A stretch of 64,000 nucleotides of DNA from Calothrix parasitica NIES-267 (lineage in GTDB: Bacteria; Cyanobacteriota; Cyanobacteriia; Cyanobacteriales; Nostocaceae). Positions 19,027 through 27,139 of this stretch are shown piece after piece (position 1 is the stretch's first letter; every line of letters begins with the position of its first letter). A program made the translations under genes and the position numbers. The notes below the pieces were generated by a model. That model made no database searches, was not told the origin of the DNA, and saw only the letters and a list, made by a program, of their open reading frames with translations. The stretch covers positions 8,662,001-8,726,000 of the forward strand of contig NZ_AP018227.1 of the NCBI RefSeq assembly GCF_002368095.1. Direction: 5' to 3'.

Positions 19027-20397
19027 CTACATTCCAAACCAAGGAAGAATACCTTGCCAAAAAGAACCACTCACTTGCTCTCCCAAGTTCATTTTTTGAC
19101 GAATATCTTGAATATTCCAATTAGTTAATTTAGCTAGAGTTTGCGCTTCTTTTTCAAAACGTCTTCTCAAACTTCTTTTATATTCTCTACCGGCTTTGCA
19201 GTCAGTTTTCCCAGTGTAAGGATGCTGTAAAATATAGCGTCCCTGGAAATTGTTGCGGTTAGAGGTTTCCTGGAACATCAAATCTTCGGGAAACTTGTCG
19301 CGAGTATAGCGAACATGTAAACGAGTAATAAAAACGTTGGTTGAAGGAGGACGACGACGACCGGGAAAACCGGGAGGTGCTATTTCATCGGAATTATTAT
19401 CTAACCAAAATACCCCAGCATCTTTAAGTTCTTCTCTCGACAACGGGTCGGCTGAACAAGGGTCGCAATTGCTCATATCCCAAGCGTATTCTAAAAACGC
19501 CACCTTTTTATCTTCCTTAGTGTAGGAAGTTTGGAACATCGATTTATAAAAATCGCCAAATTCTTGTTTTATATATATTGGAATATTCATATTTGAAGGA
19601 ATTTTTGCCGTGCGATAGTTGGTAAGTTCGGCTTGTCCTTTTGGTGAGAGAATATAAGCAATTAAATCTTGTTCGGATGTTGAATTCACCATTCCCAAAC
19701 GAATCGGCAGCATAAATTTATTAGATTCGTAGGAAATTTGCAAAGGACGAAGTTTTTGATAACCCTTTTCGTCAAACTTTTCTAAATTAACCTTAGCCAC
19801 AAAGAACTTCATCTTTTGACGAATATAAGGATTTAGCAGCCGTTTTGCACCTCTAGGGATTTTATAACCGTTTCCACGCAGCCATCTTTCTAAACCTCTA
19901 GATTCCCTAGCGCTAAGGATGACAATATCGTATTCACCCACATTAAATTGCGCTTCTACCGTCACACCTAAATTTCTGTTACTTCTTTTTGTTGCTTGAG
20001 GTGCTGGTGCTGGAGGTGGGACTGCACTTTCTAATGCTCTGTCATACATAACAGGAGCGCAAGGGTCTTCATCAAAATATTCCACCAATCGGGGAGCGCT
20101 AAAAGCATCTAAACGTTCGATTATCTTAGGTTTACCAACTTGGACTTGTTCTTCTTCGAGTACGGTAGGTACCGGAACAACCATTGCAAAATCTTTCACA
20201 TCACCTTGATAATCATTTGCCATAGTTAATACGGTGCGATTATCTTTACGAGCAATTACTATCTGAGAAGCTTTGTTATACAGCTTTGAATCCGCTTTCG
20301 CAACATAAAAACCGCAAAAAGCCAAAGCTGAAGGAGTAAAGCCAATTAGAATTACAAAAGCTAATAATATTGAAATTAGTACGCGAAATAGCTTCAT
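19027..20397 (-). CDS. DUF2330 domain-containing exported protein
   Basis: The 456-residue protein has a Sec signal peptide (about 1-26, ending ALAF). The mature N-terminus CGFYVAKADSKLYNKASQIVIARK is followed by FAMVVPVPT, a long conserved body and a cysteine-containing EYAWDMSNCDPCSADPLS segment. This is the DUF2330 signature, a family of unknown function. A proline/alanine linker (about 125-140) interrupts the N-terminal part. It lies 85 bp downstream of an NqrB/RnfD-like membrane protein on the same strand, so the two may be co-expressed and work together at the cell envelope. No catalytic residues can be named. Confidence 0.82.
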   Translation of the reverse strand: MKLFRVLISILLAFVILIGFTPSALAFCGFYVAKADSKLYNKASQIVIARKDNRTVLTMANDYQGDVKDFAMVVPVPTVLEEEQVQVGKPKIIERLDAFSAPRLVEYFDEDPCAPVMYDRALESAVPPPAPAPQATKRSNRNLGVTVEAQFNVGEYDIVILSARESRGLERWLRGNGYKIPRGAKRLLNPYIRQKMKFFVAKVNLEKFDEKGYQKLRPLQISYESNKFMLPIRLGMVNSTSEQDLIAYILSPKGQAELTNYRTAKIPSNMNIPIYIKQEFGDFYKSMFQTSYTKEDKKVAFLEYAWDMSNCDPCSADPLSREELKDAGVFWLDNNSDEIAPPGFPGRRRPPSTNVFITRLHVRYTRDKFPEDLMFQETSNRNNFQGRYILQHPYTGKTDCKAGREYKRSLRRRFEKEAQTLAKLTNWNIQDIRQKMNLGEQVSGSFWQGILPWFGM

Positions 20398-20482
20398 AAG
20401 TTTTAAACCTTAATGATTAGAGGGAGAGGGAGATAAGGGGACAAGGGGATAAGGAGACAAGGAGATGATAATTAATAACTGT

Positions 20483-21319
20483 TCACTGCTCACTGCTCGC
20501 TGTCCAACTGAATCGTGATGCTTTCCAGAGTTGGTCGAATAGAACTGTGAATGGTGCGAGTGCAAATAATGCCCAAAATACTGCTGTGGGAAGATAAAAG
20601 TTATTTCGCAGGATAAAGGTTATTAGAGCAATACAGGCTGCCCATGTTAATCTCCCAGTGCGGGAATTGGGGATGGAACGAGGGTCGGTTACCATGAACA
20701 ATGCAAAAAGCAGCAAGGAACCGCTCATCAAGCGATGCAGGTAAACATCCCAAGTCCAACCCAGCCAAAAATTACGTATAGCTTCCAAAACAGCGTAAAA
20801 CCCTAAAAAAGCTGCCGTAGTATCCCAGCGTCCGATACGGTGCAAAATCATTCCACCAGCACCAATAAATAACAGTCCATACCACCAGTCTTCCCCCCAC
20901 TGTCCCGGAGAAACCCAAGCGTCAGGGGTTAGTACTAATGCTGAAATAATCCCGAAATTAGCGGGATTGAAAAAATGTTTGTTCTCTAACTTGAAAATAA
21001 ACTTACTTGCGATCGCAGTCGCAGCAGCAAAAAACATTGTTGTAGGATAATCGGCTCGCAAAAGTAAACTGATTCCCAAGGATGTAATTAAAGGACTGCG
21101 AATATTGGTCTTGTATTCTTTATATTGTTTATTTTCTTTATCGCTGGTGGATGACCAACGATTGAAGATTAAGGTCAAAAGCGATTGCACAAGCAAACTA
21201 GTTGCAATTGCAACTAAAATCATCGATGGTCGCAGCGTCCAATCTCTCGTACTTATACCTAATACAAGGAATAGAGAAAGATAAAGTATTTGATAGTCTC
21301 GTATATCTTTAAACAACAT
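20483..21319 (-). CDS. NqrB/RnfD/RnfE-family membrane protein
   Basis: The 278-residue integral membrane protein has several helices. It carries the family signatures FNPANFGI (117-124) and MVTDPRSIPNSRTGR (about 209-223). In NQR and RNF complexes such subunits carry covalent FMN and help drive ion-coupled electron transfer. Here no other nqr or rnf gene is adjacent, and the protein is shorter than true NqrB, so a stand-alone electron-transfer or flavin-binding role is only a possibility. The last residues (SWTASSEQ) are encoded by a GCGAGCAGTGAGCAG-type repeat that also supplies the stop codon. Confidence 0.8.
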   Translation of the reverse strand: MLFKDIRDYQILYLSLFLVLGISTRDWTLRPSMILVAIATSLLVQSLLTLIFNRWSSTSDKENKQYKEYKTNIRSPLITSLGISLLLRADYPTTMFFAAATAIASKFIFKLENKHFFNPANFGIISALVLTPDAWVSPGQWGEDWWYGLLFIGAGGMILHRIGRWDTTAAFLGFYAVLEAIRNFWLGWTWDVYLHRLMSGSLLLFALFMVTDPRSIPNSRTGRLTWAACIALITFILRNNFYLPTAVFWALFALAPFTVLFDQLWKASRFSWTASSEQ

Positions 21320-21540
21320 AACCCGTTTATTCCGGGATTACTCCTAAATTTATTCTAATTTAAATGATAAAAAAGTTATTTGGTTATATGGTTACAGAAT
21401 TTGCTACGCACAACTTTATCGAAGCTTAGACAATCAACCGTACTTTTTCGTTCCTAGACTCCGCCTCCTTGACTGAAGCTAGAACCTTCTGCAATAACAT
21501 TACAAGGCAGAACCTTGCAACCAGAGACTACCTAACTCTT

Positions 21541-21580
21541 TACTTGCTACTTACTACTTACTACTTACTACTTACTACTC
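21541..21580. repeat. Heptamer STRR (ACTTACT) upstream of deacetylase gene
   Basis: About five tandem ACTTACT units. They keep the frame open upstream of the true start at 21598, which makes an artificially long reading frame with an LLLTTYYLLLTT stretch. Confidence 0.75.
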
Positions 21581-21597
21581 CCCACTCCCTACCAACA

Positions 21598-22287
21598 ATG
21601 CAGCTTTATCCCTTATTCCCGATTCTCTACCCAGTTCTTAAATCAAGTTTTCCAAAATGTCTTTGGAGGGGTAACCCCAATTCCAAAACTATCGCTCTTA
21701 CCTTTGATGATGGTCCCCATCCGCAATACACGCAGCAATTACTGAAAGTTTTAGACCGTTATCAAATTCAGGCAAGTTTTTTTTGGCTGGGTGGTTGTGT
21801 CGAACGCGCTCCACATGTAGCTAAAGAAGTTTACTCTCGCGGTCATTGGATTGGATTACACGGTTATTCCCATCATAATTTTCCCCAACTCTCCCCAAGC
21901 GAACTTAAACGAAGTTTGGAAAAAACCCAAACAGCTATTCACAAAGCTTGTAATTTACCACCAGAAAAAGTACGCGATATCCGACCCCCAAATGGCTTGT
22001 TTACTCCTCAAACATTACAGCTATTTAATCAGTGGAATTATCGTCCTGTTATGTGGAGTGTTGTACCAGAAGATTGGGTTCGTCCGGGAATATCTAAAGT
22101 TGTAGAAAGAGTCATGAAAGACTTACATAATGGCTCTTTGATAGTATTACACGATGGCTATTATGGCGGACAAGACGTAGCCGAAACAGCACGAATTATT
22201 ATCCCCAAACTTTTAGAACAGGGATATTCTTTCGTAACTATAGATACTATTTGGCAAGAAAAAATTAGGTCAAAGGTTAAAGGTTAG
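21598..22287 (+). CDS. Polysaccharide deacetylase family protein (NodB domain)
   Basis: The 229-residue protein starts at the ATG at 21598, after the heptamer repeat. The NodB homology domain is complete. TFDDGPH (metal ligand and base Asp), LHGYSHHNF (the HxxxH zinc ligands), the RPPNGLF region, DWxxPG and LIVLHDG are all present. It is expected to remove acetyl groups from N-acetylglucosamine in peptidoglycan or an exopolysaccharide. No clear signal peptide follows this start; the N-terminal LYPLFPILYPVL may be a weak membrane association segment. The C-terminus (RSKVKG) is followed by a repeat. Confidence 0.88.
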   Translation: MQLYPLFPILYPVLKSSFPKCLWRGNPNSKTIALTFDDGPHPQYTQQLLKVLDRYQIQASFFWLGGCVERAPHVAKEVYSRGHWIGLHGYSHHNFPQLSPSELKRSLEKTQTAIHKACNLPPEKVRDIRPPNGLFTPQTLQLFNQWNYRPVMWSVVPEDWVRPGISKVVERVMKDLHNGSLIVLHDGYYGGQDVAETARIIIPKLLEQGYSFVTIDTIWQEKIRSKVKG

Positions 22288-22323
22288 AGGTTAGTAAACA
22301 TATGACAATTAGTTGTTAATTGT

Positions 22324-22668
22324 TCATTGTTCGTTGACTATCGCTTCCTCAGTTTGTTCTGTTTGTTCTGCTTCTTTTTGGTCGGTACCTAGCAAATTAT
22401 GTATTTCCTGCAAGGAAGCGGGTTTTGTAGTTGCTTCTTCTGATGGGGTTTCTTGGGGTTCAATCAAATCCTCTACCTTGCAATTCAAAGCTTTACAAAA
22501 CTTGATTATTCTTTGGATGTGGTCTGTACCCGTTCTCCCACTCTCCCAATTTTGGATGGTGCTTTCTGTCACCCCCACGAGACGAGAAAGTTCAAGCTGA
22601 GTTAAACCAGCCTTTTCACGAAGAAGAGCTATCCTTGGTTTCGGTTTGCTTTTCACTATTCCAACCAT
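22324..22668 (-). CDS. XRE-family helix-turn-helix transcriptional regulator
   Basis: The 114-residue protein has an N-terminal HTH_3 domain at about 12-68. The recognition segment LTQLELSRLVGVTESTIQNW is followed by ESGR, and ALNCKVEDLIEP closes the domain. A low-complexity acidic Glu/Thr/Gln tail follows, and the final VNEQ and the stop are encoded by a heptamer-type repeat. Target genes are unknown. It is convergent with the deacetylase gene and divergent from the secreted-protein array, about 580 bp from its first gene, so a regulatory link is possible but not shown. Confidence 0.85.
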   Translation of the reverse strand: MVGIVKSKPKPRIALLREKAGLTQLELSRLVGVTESTIQNWESGRTGTDHIQRIIKFCKALNCKVEDLIEPQETPSEEATTKPASLQEIHNLLGTDQKEAEQTEQTEEAIVNEQ

Positions 22669-23197
22669 TGTTTTTCATCTATAGCCGTACATCGTAGCAT
22701 CAAAAAAAATCTAACGCCCAATTTTTTTACCCAAAGACTTGACACCCTTAAGTTCTTTGGTTAAAGTATTTATGTATAGAGATTTAATTCTATATATCAG
22801 TTCTCAGAACGTTAGTACTTCATTTTATAAATTCTGAAGGATATACATATTGGTAGTGGAAGTGTCTCGCTTCCTAGAAATAGCTAGCGAACAAAATGGT
22901 CGCACTACGAATTTTTTATCTATCAAAACTTATCTGTTCAAGTACTAATGATTGGTGATTGGTGATTGGTAACTGATAATCCATATCCGACCGATGAAAA
23001 ACTGTTAACTGATGATTGCTCGCTAATAAAAGAATATCTATTCCAAAAAAAAATAATTCGGAGAAATCCGGAATAAACAAATTGAATTCTGTAGCCCCGT
23101 ATATACCACAAGAGAAAAATACAATCTTTAAAAAATCATCAATGGTTCTTTATAAACACCGCTGAGAAACTTTAAAGAATGGTCTTTTTTCTAGGTA
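22669..23197. other. Gap upstream of the secreted-protein array
   Basis: No gene is visible. The gap contains a short heptamer run (GATTGGT units near 22949) and AT-rich sequence. Promoters for the divergent regulator and the array probably lie here. Confidence 0.5.
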
Positions 23198-23233
23198 ACA
23201 ACACACAACATACAACACAACACACAATATATT
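23198..23233 (+). promoter_or_regulatory. CA-rich leader motif before secreted-protein copy 1
   Basis: A run of ACAACACACAACA-type sequence precedes the start codon by about 20 bp. Similar runs precede copy 2 (23763-23790), copy 3 (24323-24350), copy 4 (24882-24909) and copy 6 (26081-26100), but not copy 5. It probably lies in the 5' untranslated region, where an unstructured CA-rich leader could assist translation. The role is inferred. Confidence 0.45.
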
Positions 23234-23250
23234 TACAAGAGGTTCATAAA

Positions 23251-23646
23251 ATGTTGAAAAAGTCTTTTGCTTTTGGTTTATTAGCTGCTGGTTTGATGGT
23301 TGCACCTGGTGCTGCTTTAGCTGATGTTCAGTCTCAGAATAGCAATCAAAATACAGTTCAAGATGGTTTAGCTGAATACGGTAGCACCAACGCTCAGAGT
23401 TCTGAATCTCTCAACGTCCAAGAGCAAATTCAAAAGACTCGCGAACGTGTAGGTCGCGGTCGTGGTGGTTATGGTCGTCGTTATGGTCGTCCTAGCTACT
23501 GTGGTACTAGCTATAGCGGACAGTCGCAAAATTCATCTCAAGGAACGCTTCAGAGAGGTGGAGCTTTCGACGGTTCGGTTAACGGTCAATCTGGTAGCAG
23601 CGTTAACGACCAAAAACAAACTGCTGCTAAGAGACGTGGTTGCTAA
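23251..23646 (+). CDS. Small secreted two-cysteine repeat protein, copy 1
   Basis: The 131-residue protein has a Sec signal peptide ending GAALA (about residue 24). The mature part has two related ~33-residue Gln/Asn/Ser repeats. The first is QNSNQNTVQDG ... NAQSSESLNVQEQ and the second SQNSSQGTLQRG ... NGQSGSSVNDQKQ. They flank a basic glycine-rich linker (RGRGGYGRRYGRPSYC). There are exactly two cysteines, one after the linker and one at the C-terminus. The Q-x-G-x-A/N spacing recalls curlin repeats but is not a confident match. The start at 23251 follows AAGAGG; the frame extends further upstream only through leader DNA. The C-terminus KRRGC matches copy 4, not copies 2 and 3. Confidence 0.85.
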   Translation: MLKKSFAFGLLAAGLMVAPGAALADVQSQNSNQNTVQDGLAEYGSTNAQSSESLNVQEQIQKTRERVGRGRGGYGRRYGRPSYCGTSYSGQSQNSSQGTLQRGGAFDGSVNGQSGSSVNDQKQTAAKRRGC

Positions 23647-23809
23647 TAACAGTTAACAGCGAACAGTTATCAGTTAATAATCAATTTTTTTAGTTATTAA
23701 ATAATGATTGTTTAAATAATTGGTAATTGCTTGCTGAGCAGTACAATCTTTTCGATTCGATTCAACAACAAACACAACACACAACACAATTAAAGGTAAG
23801 GTTTATATC

Positions 23810-24211
23810 ATGTTTAATAAGTCTATTGGTTTCGGTTTATTGGCTGCTGGTTTGATGTTTGCACCAGGTGCTGCTTTGGCTAATTCTCAAAATCAAAATA
23901 GCACTCAAAATACGATTCAAGATGGAACTGCAATCAATGGTAGTGTTAATGCTCAGAGTTCTGAATCTTTAAATGTACAAGAGCAAATTCAGAAAACCCG
24001 CGAGCGTGTAGGTCGTGGTGGTCGTTACGGACGCTATGGTCGTTATGGTCGTCCTAGCTACTGCGGTGGTAGCTATAGCGGACAGTCACAAAATTCTTCT
24101 CAGGGAACCGTTCAAAGCGGTGTTGCTGTTGACTATTCTGACAATGCTCAGTCTGGTAGCAGCGTTAGCGACCAAAAACAAACTTCTGCTAAGGCTCGCG
24201 CTTGCAGATAA
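23810..24211 (+). CDS. Small secreted two-cysteine repeat protein, copy 2
   Basis: The 133-residue paralog of copy 1 keeps the same signal peptide. Its first repeat is SQNQNSTQNTIQDGTAING, the linker is RVGRGGRYGRYGRYGRPSYC and the second repeat is SQNSSQGTVQSGVAVDYS. Cysteines occur after the linker and near the C-terminus, which here reads AKARACR, an ending shared only with copy 3. The start has a weak AAGG site. The intergenic region to copy 3 is almost the same as that between copies 3 and 4. It is probably exported to the periplasm or outside the cell; function unknown. Confidence 0.85.
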   Translation: MFNKSIGFGLLAAGLMFAPGAALANSQNQNSTQNTIQDGTAINGSVNAQSSESLNVQEQIQKTRERVGRGGRYGRYGRYGRPSYCGGSYSGQSQNSSQGTVQSGVAVDYSDNAQSGSSVSDQKQTSAKARACR

Positions 24212-24365
24212 CACTTAACAGTGAGCAGTTATCAGTTAATAATCAATTTCTTTGTTATTAAAGAATGATTATTTAAATAATTGGTAATTGCTTGCTGAGC
24301 AGTGCAATCTTTTCAATTCGATTCAACAACACAACAACACACGACACAATTAGAACGAGGAAAAT

Positions 24366-24770
24366 ATGATGTTTAAGAAGTCTCTTGGTTTCGGTTTATT
24401 GGCTGCTGGTTTGATGTTTGCACCAGGTGCTGCTTTGGCTAATTCTCAAAATCAAAATAGCACTCAAAATACGATTCAAGATGGAACTGCAATCAATGGT
24501 AGTGTCAATGCTCAGAGTTCTGAATCTTTGAACGTACAAGAACAAATTCAAAAAACTCGCGAACGTGTGGGTCGCGGTGGTCGTTACGGACGTTATGGTC
24601 GTTATGGTCGTCCTAGCTACTGCGGTGGTAGCTATAGCGGACAGTCACAAAATTCTTCTCAGGGAACCGTTCAAAGCGGTGTTGCTGTTGACCATTCCGA
24701 CAATGCTCAATCTGGTAGCAGCGTTAGCGACCAAAAACAAACTTCTGCTAAGACTCGTGCTTGCAGATAA
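24366..24770 (+). CDS. Small secreted two-cysteine repeat protein, copy 3
   Basis: The 134-residue paralog is nearly identical to copy 2. It has two adjacent ATG codons (24366 and 24369); the second aligns with the other copies and with the 559-bp period. A GAGG ribosome site lies upstream. The second repeat has VDHSDNAQ where copy 2 has VDYSDNAQ, a difference shared with copy 4. The C-terminus AKTRACR matches copy 2. The two cysteines are conserved. It is highly similar at DNA level to its neighbours, so assembly errors could hide or add copies here. Confidence 0.85.
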   Translation: MMFKKSLGFGLLAAGLMFAPGAALANSQNQNSTQNTIQDGTAINGSVNAQSSESLNVQEQIQKTRERVGRGGRYGRYGRYGRPSYCGGSYSGQSQNSSQGTVQSGVAVDHSDNAQSGSSVSDQKQTSAKTRACR

Positions 24771-24924
24771 CAGTTAACAGTGAGCAGTTATCAGTTAATA
24801 ATCAATTTCTTTGTTATTAAAGAATGATTATTTAAATAATTGGTAATTGCTTGCTGAGCAGTGCAATCTTTTCAATTCGATTCAACAACACAACAACACA
24901 CAACACAATTAGAACGAGGAAAAT

Positions 24925-25326
24925 ATGATGTTTAAGAAGTCTCTTGGTTTCGGTTTATTGGCTGCTGGTTTGATGTTTGCACCAGGTGCTGCTTTGGCTA
25001 ATTCTCAAAATCAAAATAGCACTCAACATACGATTCAAGATGGAACTGCAATCAATGGTAGTGTTAATGCTCAGAGTTCTGAATCTTTAAACGTACAAGA
25101 ACAAATTCAAAAAACTCGCGAACGTGTGGGTCGTGGTGGTCGTTACGGACGTTATGGTCGTTATGGTCGTCCTAGCTACTGCGGTGGTAGCTATAGCGGA
25201 CAGTCACAAAATTCTTCTCAGGGAACTGTTCAAAGCGGTGTTGCTGTTGACCATTCTGACAATGCTCAATCCGGTAGCAGCGTTAGCGACCAGAAACAAA
25301 CTGCTGTTAAGAGACGTGGTTGCTAA
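24925..25326 (+). CDS. Small secreted two-cysteine repeat protein, copy 4
   Basis: The 133-residue paralog has a signal peptide and body like copy 3 but ends VKRRGC, as copy 1 does. The junction between the copy-3-like body and the copy-1-like tail falls after SDQKQ, a clear mosaic. It has tandem ATG starts with GAGG upstream, as in copy 3. The CA-rich leader and the linker with three YGR units are retained. A member of the same predicted exported family; no known domain recognised. Confidence 0.85.
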   Translation: MMFKKSLGFGLLAAGLMFAPGAALANSQNQNSTQHTIQDGTAINGSVNAQSSESLNVQEQIQKTRERVGRGGRYGRYGRYGRPSYCGGSYSGQSQNSSQGTVQSGVAVDHSDNAQSGSSVSDQKQTAVKRRGC

Positions 25327-25406
25327 TAACAGTTAACAATTAACAGTTGTTCATCGGTCGGATGTGGATCATCAATTATCAATGAACAGTTTTCGTTCTT
25401 AAAGAC

Positions 25407-25497
25407 AGGACTTACGCACTCGCTAGGATTTTACAGCGTTTGGGATTGCTTCCTTACGTCGCAATGACTATAGTTACGTTACCCGTGCGTAAGTCCT
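25407..25497. mobile_element. Short MITE, AGGACTTACGCA ends
   Basis: A 91-bp copy with AGGACTTACGCA and TGCGTAAGTCCT ends and a reduced GATTGCTTCCTTACGTCGCA core. It lies between copies 4 and 5 of the secreted-protein family and separates the regular 559-bp array from the diverged members. Confidence 0.75.
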
Positions 25498-25567
25498 AAA
25501 AGAGTGGAAATCCTAGTAATTGATAATTGAAAATTTTCTAGTTCATACCTAATTTTGAGGTCTTAAA

Positions 25568-25939
25568 ATGTTGAATAAATATGCAGCTTTCGGTTTGTTG
25601 GCTGCTGGTTTAATGATTGCTCCCGGTACGGCTTTTGCTGATTCTCAAAGACAAGAGAATGTACAAATTACTACTCAACAAGGTCGTGCAATAGGCTCTG
25701 GTGTAAATGCTCAAAGTGCTGATGCTTTAAGTATTCAAAATCAAGTTAAGTTACGCCAACGTCGTGCTTACAAGCGTTTGGGTTACTGTCCCGGTGGCTA
25801 CAGCAATCAGTCACAAACTTCTACTCAAGCATCTGCTCAGAACGGTGGTGCTATAGATTATTCTGACAATGCTCAAGCGAGTAGTAGTGTCAGCGAACAA
25901 AACCAAGTTGTTATATCTAACACTGGTTGCTATCGCTAG
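25568..25939 (+). CDS. Small secreted two-cysteine repeat protein, copy 5 (diverged)
   Basis: The 123-residue diverged paralog has signal peptide LLAAGLMIAPGTAFA. The first repeat is SQRQENVQITTQQGRAIGSG, then a short basic linker (RQRRAYKRLGYC) and a second repeat SQTSTQASAQNGGAIDYS. Cysteines lie after the linker and near the C-terminus (NTGCYR), in equivalent positions to copies 1-4. It lacks the CA-rich leader and the RYGRYGR linker. A GAGG site precedes the ATG. It is outside the 559-bp register, so it is an older duplicate. Confidence 0.83.
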   Translation: MLNKYAAFGLLAAGLMIAPGTAFADSQRQENVQITTQQGRAIGSGVNAQSADALSIQNQVKLRQRRAYKRLGYCPGGYSNQSQTSTQASAQNGGAIDYSDNAQASSSVSEQNQVVISNTGCYR

Positions 25940-26119
25940 AACACAGTAGGGAGCGGGGAATCAAAGTTTGTAATAAGGGCTTTTGTAAACAAATTTAGAA
26001 CTAAAGTTTTTACTACGAATCTTATTTCTCGCTGCTCTTTCAATCTTATTCAACTTTTATTCTGATTTTGTTCTGAGAATTACAACACACAACACGCAAT
26101 ACTAATTGAGTCTATAAAG

Positions 26120-26470
26120 ATGATAAAGAAAATTTCTACCCTAGGTTTATTAGCTGCGACTTTGATAATCGCACCAAGTGCAGCATTTGCTGGACAAGGA
26201 GCTAGTCAAGTGGTTAACCAAGAAGCGACTGCGATTGGTTCTGGTAGTCGAGTTACTCAGAAGGGTAGACAAGTAAGCATTCAACGTCAGCAAAGAGTCG
26301 GTAGAATGGGTCCTCGCAACCGTAGATGCGGTAGAGATTCTCAGTCACAGCAATCAAATCAGCGGATTGAGCAAAATGGTGTTGCTGTTGATGGTAGCGT
26401 AGTTCAGCAAGATGCTGAGCAAGTCAATATCCAGCGTCAAATGATTTTGGGTTCTCGTTACTGTTACTAA
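26120..26470 (+). CDS. Small secreted two-cysteine repeat protein, copy 6 (most diverged)
   Basis: The 116-residue protein has a signal peptide ending PSAAFAG. Two shortened repeats (GASQVVNQEATAIGSGSRV and SQQSNQRIEQNGVAVDGSVV) flank a basic linker (RVGRMGPRNRRC). It retains the two-cysteine pattern (RRCGRD and terminal RYCY) and the CA-rich leader at 26081-26100. Its position at the end of the array and the weakest similarity suggest an early duplicate. Function unknown, probably exported like the rest of the family. Confidence 0.8.
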   Translation: MIKKISTLGLLAATLIIAPSAAFAGQGASQVVNQEATAIGSGSRVTQKGRQVSIQRQQRVGRMGPRNRRCGRDSQSQQSNQRIEQNGVAVDGSVVQQDAEQVNIQRQMILGSRYCY

Positions 26471-26789
26471 CTTTTCTTTTAAAGAGTCTACGGTTTGAGG
26501 ATAAGTGCTTATACTATTTTGGATTTGGGATTTTGCGTTAGCGTAGCGTGTCGAAGACATAAATTTTAGGGGAAGAAGAATATCTTCCCTAAGTTTTCAA
26601 AACTGATTTTAAATTTTCACACATACAAGTCAAAAATAACAAATGAATCCATTTCTAAGATTCTTTTCCAAACTAGTATTAATGCTAATATTGCCGATTT
26701 TCTTAATTATTTTTCGCTGCTCTTAATCCTAATCAAGTGTAGTTTATCTCTATAAAAATCGGTTTTTTTAATCCTTTGAGGTATAAACC

Positions 26790-27122
26790 ATGCCAACAAA
26801 ACAAAAGATTTGCTACCTCGCATTATCCTTATTAATGATATTACCTGCTGGGATTTCAACAGCAGGAAGTATTAAAGTTCAAAACGGTAATTCTAAAGTC
26901 ACAATCAATCGCAACGGTGATATAAGAATCAGAAATGGTCGTAGAAGAAGACTTTACCGTCGTCGCGTTAAACGTGGTTCTGCCATTGTTGTTCCTTCAC
27001 GGAGTATCTACCGTCAAAGAGTAAGGAAAAGAGGTAACTGTACAACCTACCGTAGCACTCGTAAAAGTGGTTATGGCAAAAATCGCTCTGTTGTTCGTAC
27101 TAGGACAACTACCTGTCAATAA
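26790..27122 (+). CDS. Small secreted, strongly basic protein
   Basis: The 110-residue protein has a Sec signal peptide (about 1-25, ending STAGS). The mature part is dominated by arginine and lysine (GRRRRLYRRRVKRGS and later RQRVRKRGNC) with two cysteines (GNCTTYR and terminal TTCQ). The spacing of a mid-protein Cys and a C-terminal Cys echoes the preceding two-cysteine family, although the Gln repeats are missing. It might bind nucleic acid, polyanionic polysaccharide or cell wall; that is speculation. It is followed 17 bp later by another small exported protein, suggesting a two-gene operon. Confidence 0.75.
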   Translation: MPTKQKICYLALSLLMILPAGISTAGSIKVQNGNSKVTINRNGDIRIRNGRRRRLYRRRVKRGSAIVVPSRSIYRQRVRKRGNCTTYRSTRKSGYGKNRSVVRTRTTTCQ

Positions 27123-27139
27123 TTTTCAAGGATACTTTT

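Larger units (their letters stand above)
23251..25330 (+). repeat. Four-unit tandem duplication, 559-bp period
   Basis: The start codons at 23251, 23810, 24369 and 24928 are exactly 559 bp apart. Each unit includes the gene, an AATAATCA/TTCTTT hairpin-like 3' region, a shared GGTAATTGCTTGCTGAGCAG segment and a CA-rich leader. Units 2 to 4 are nearly identical in coding and intergenic DNA; unit 1 is more diverged. This indicates recent unequal exchange or gene conversion. Confidence 0.93.

Noticed and set aside
22313-22600. Plus-strand frame opposite the XRE gene
   Set aside because: Antisense shadow of a convincing HTH protein.
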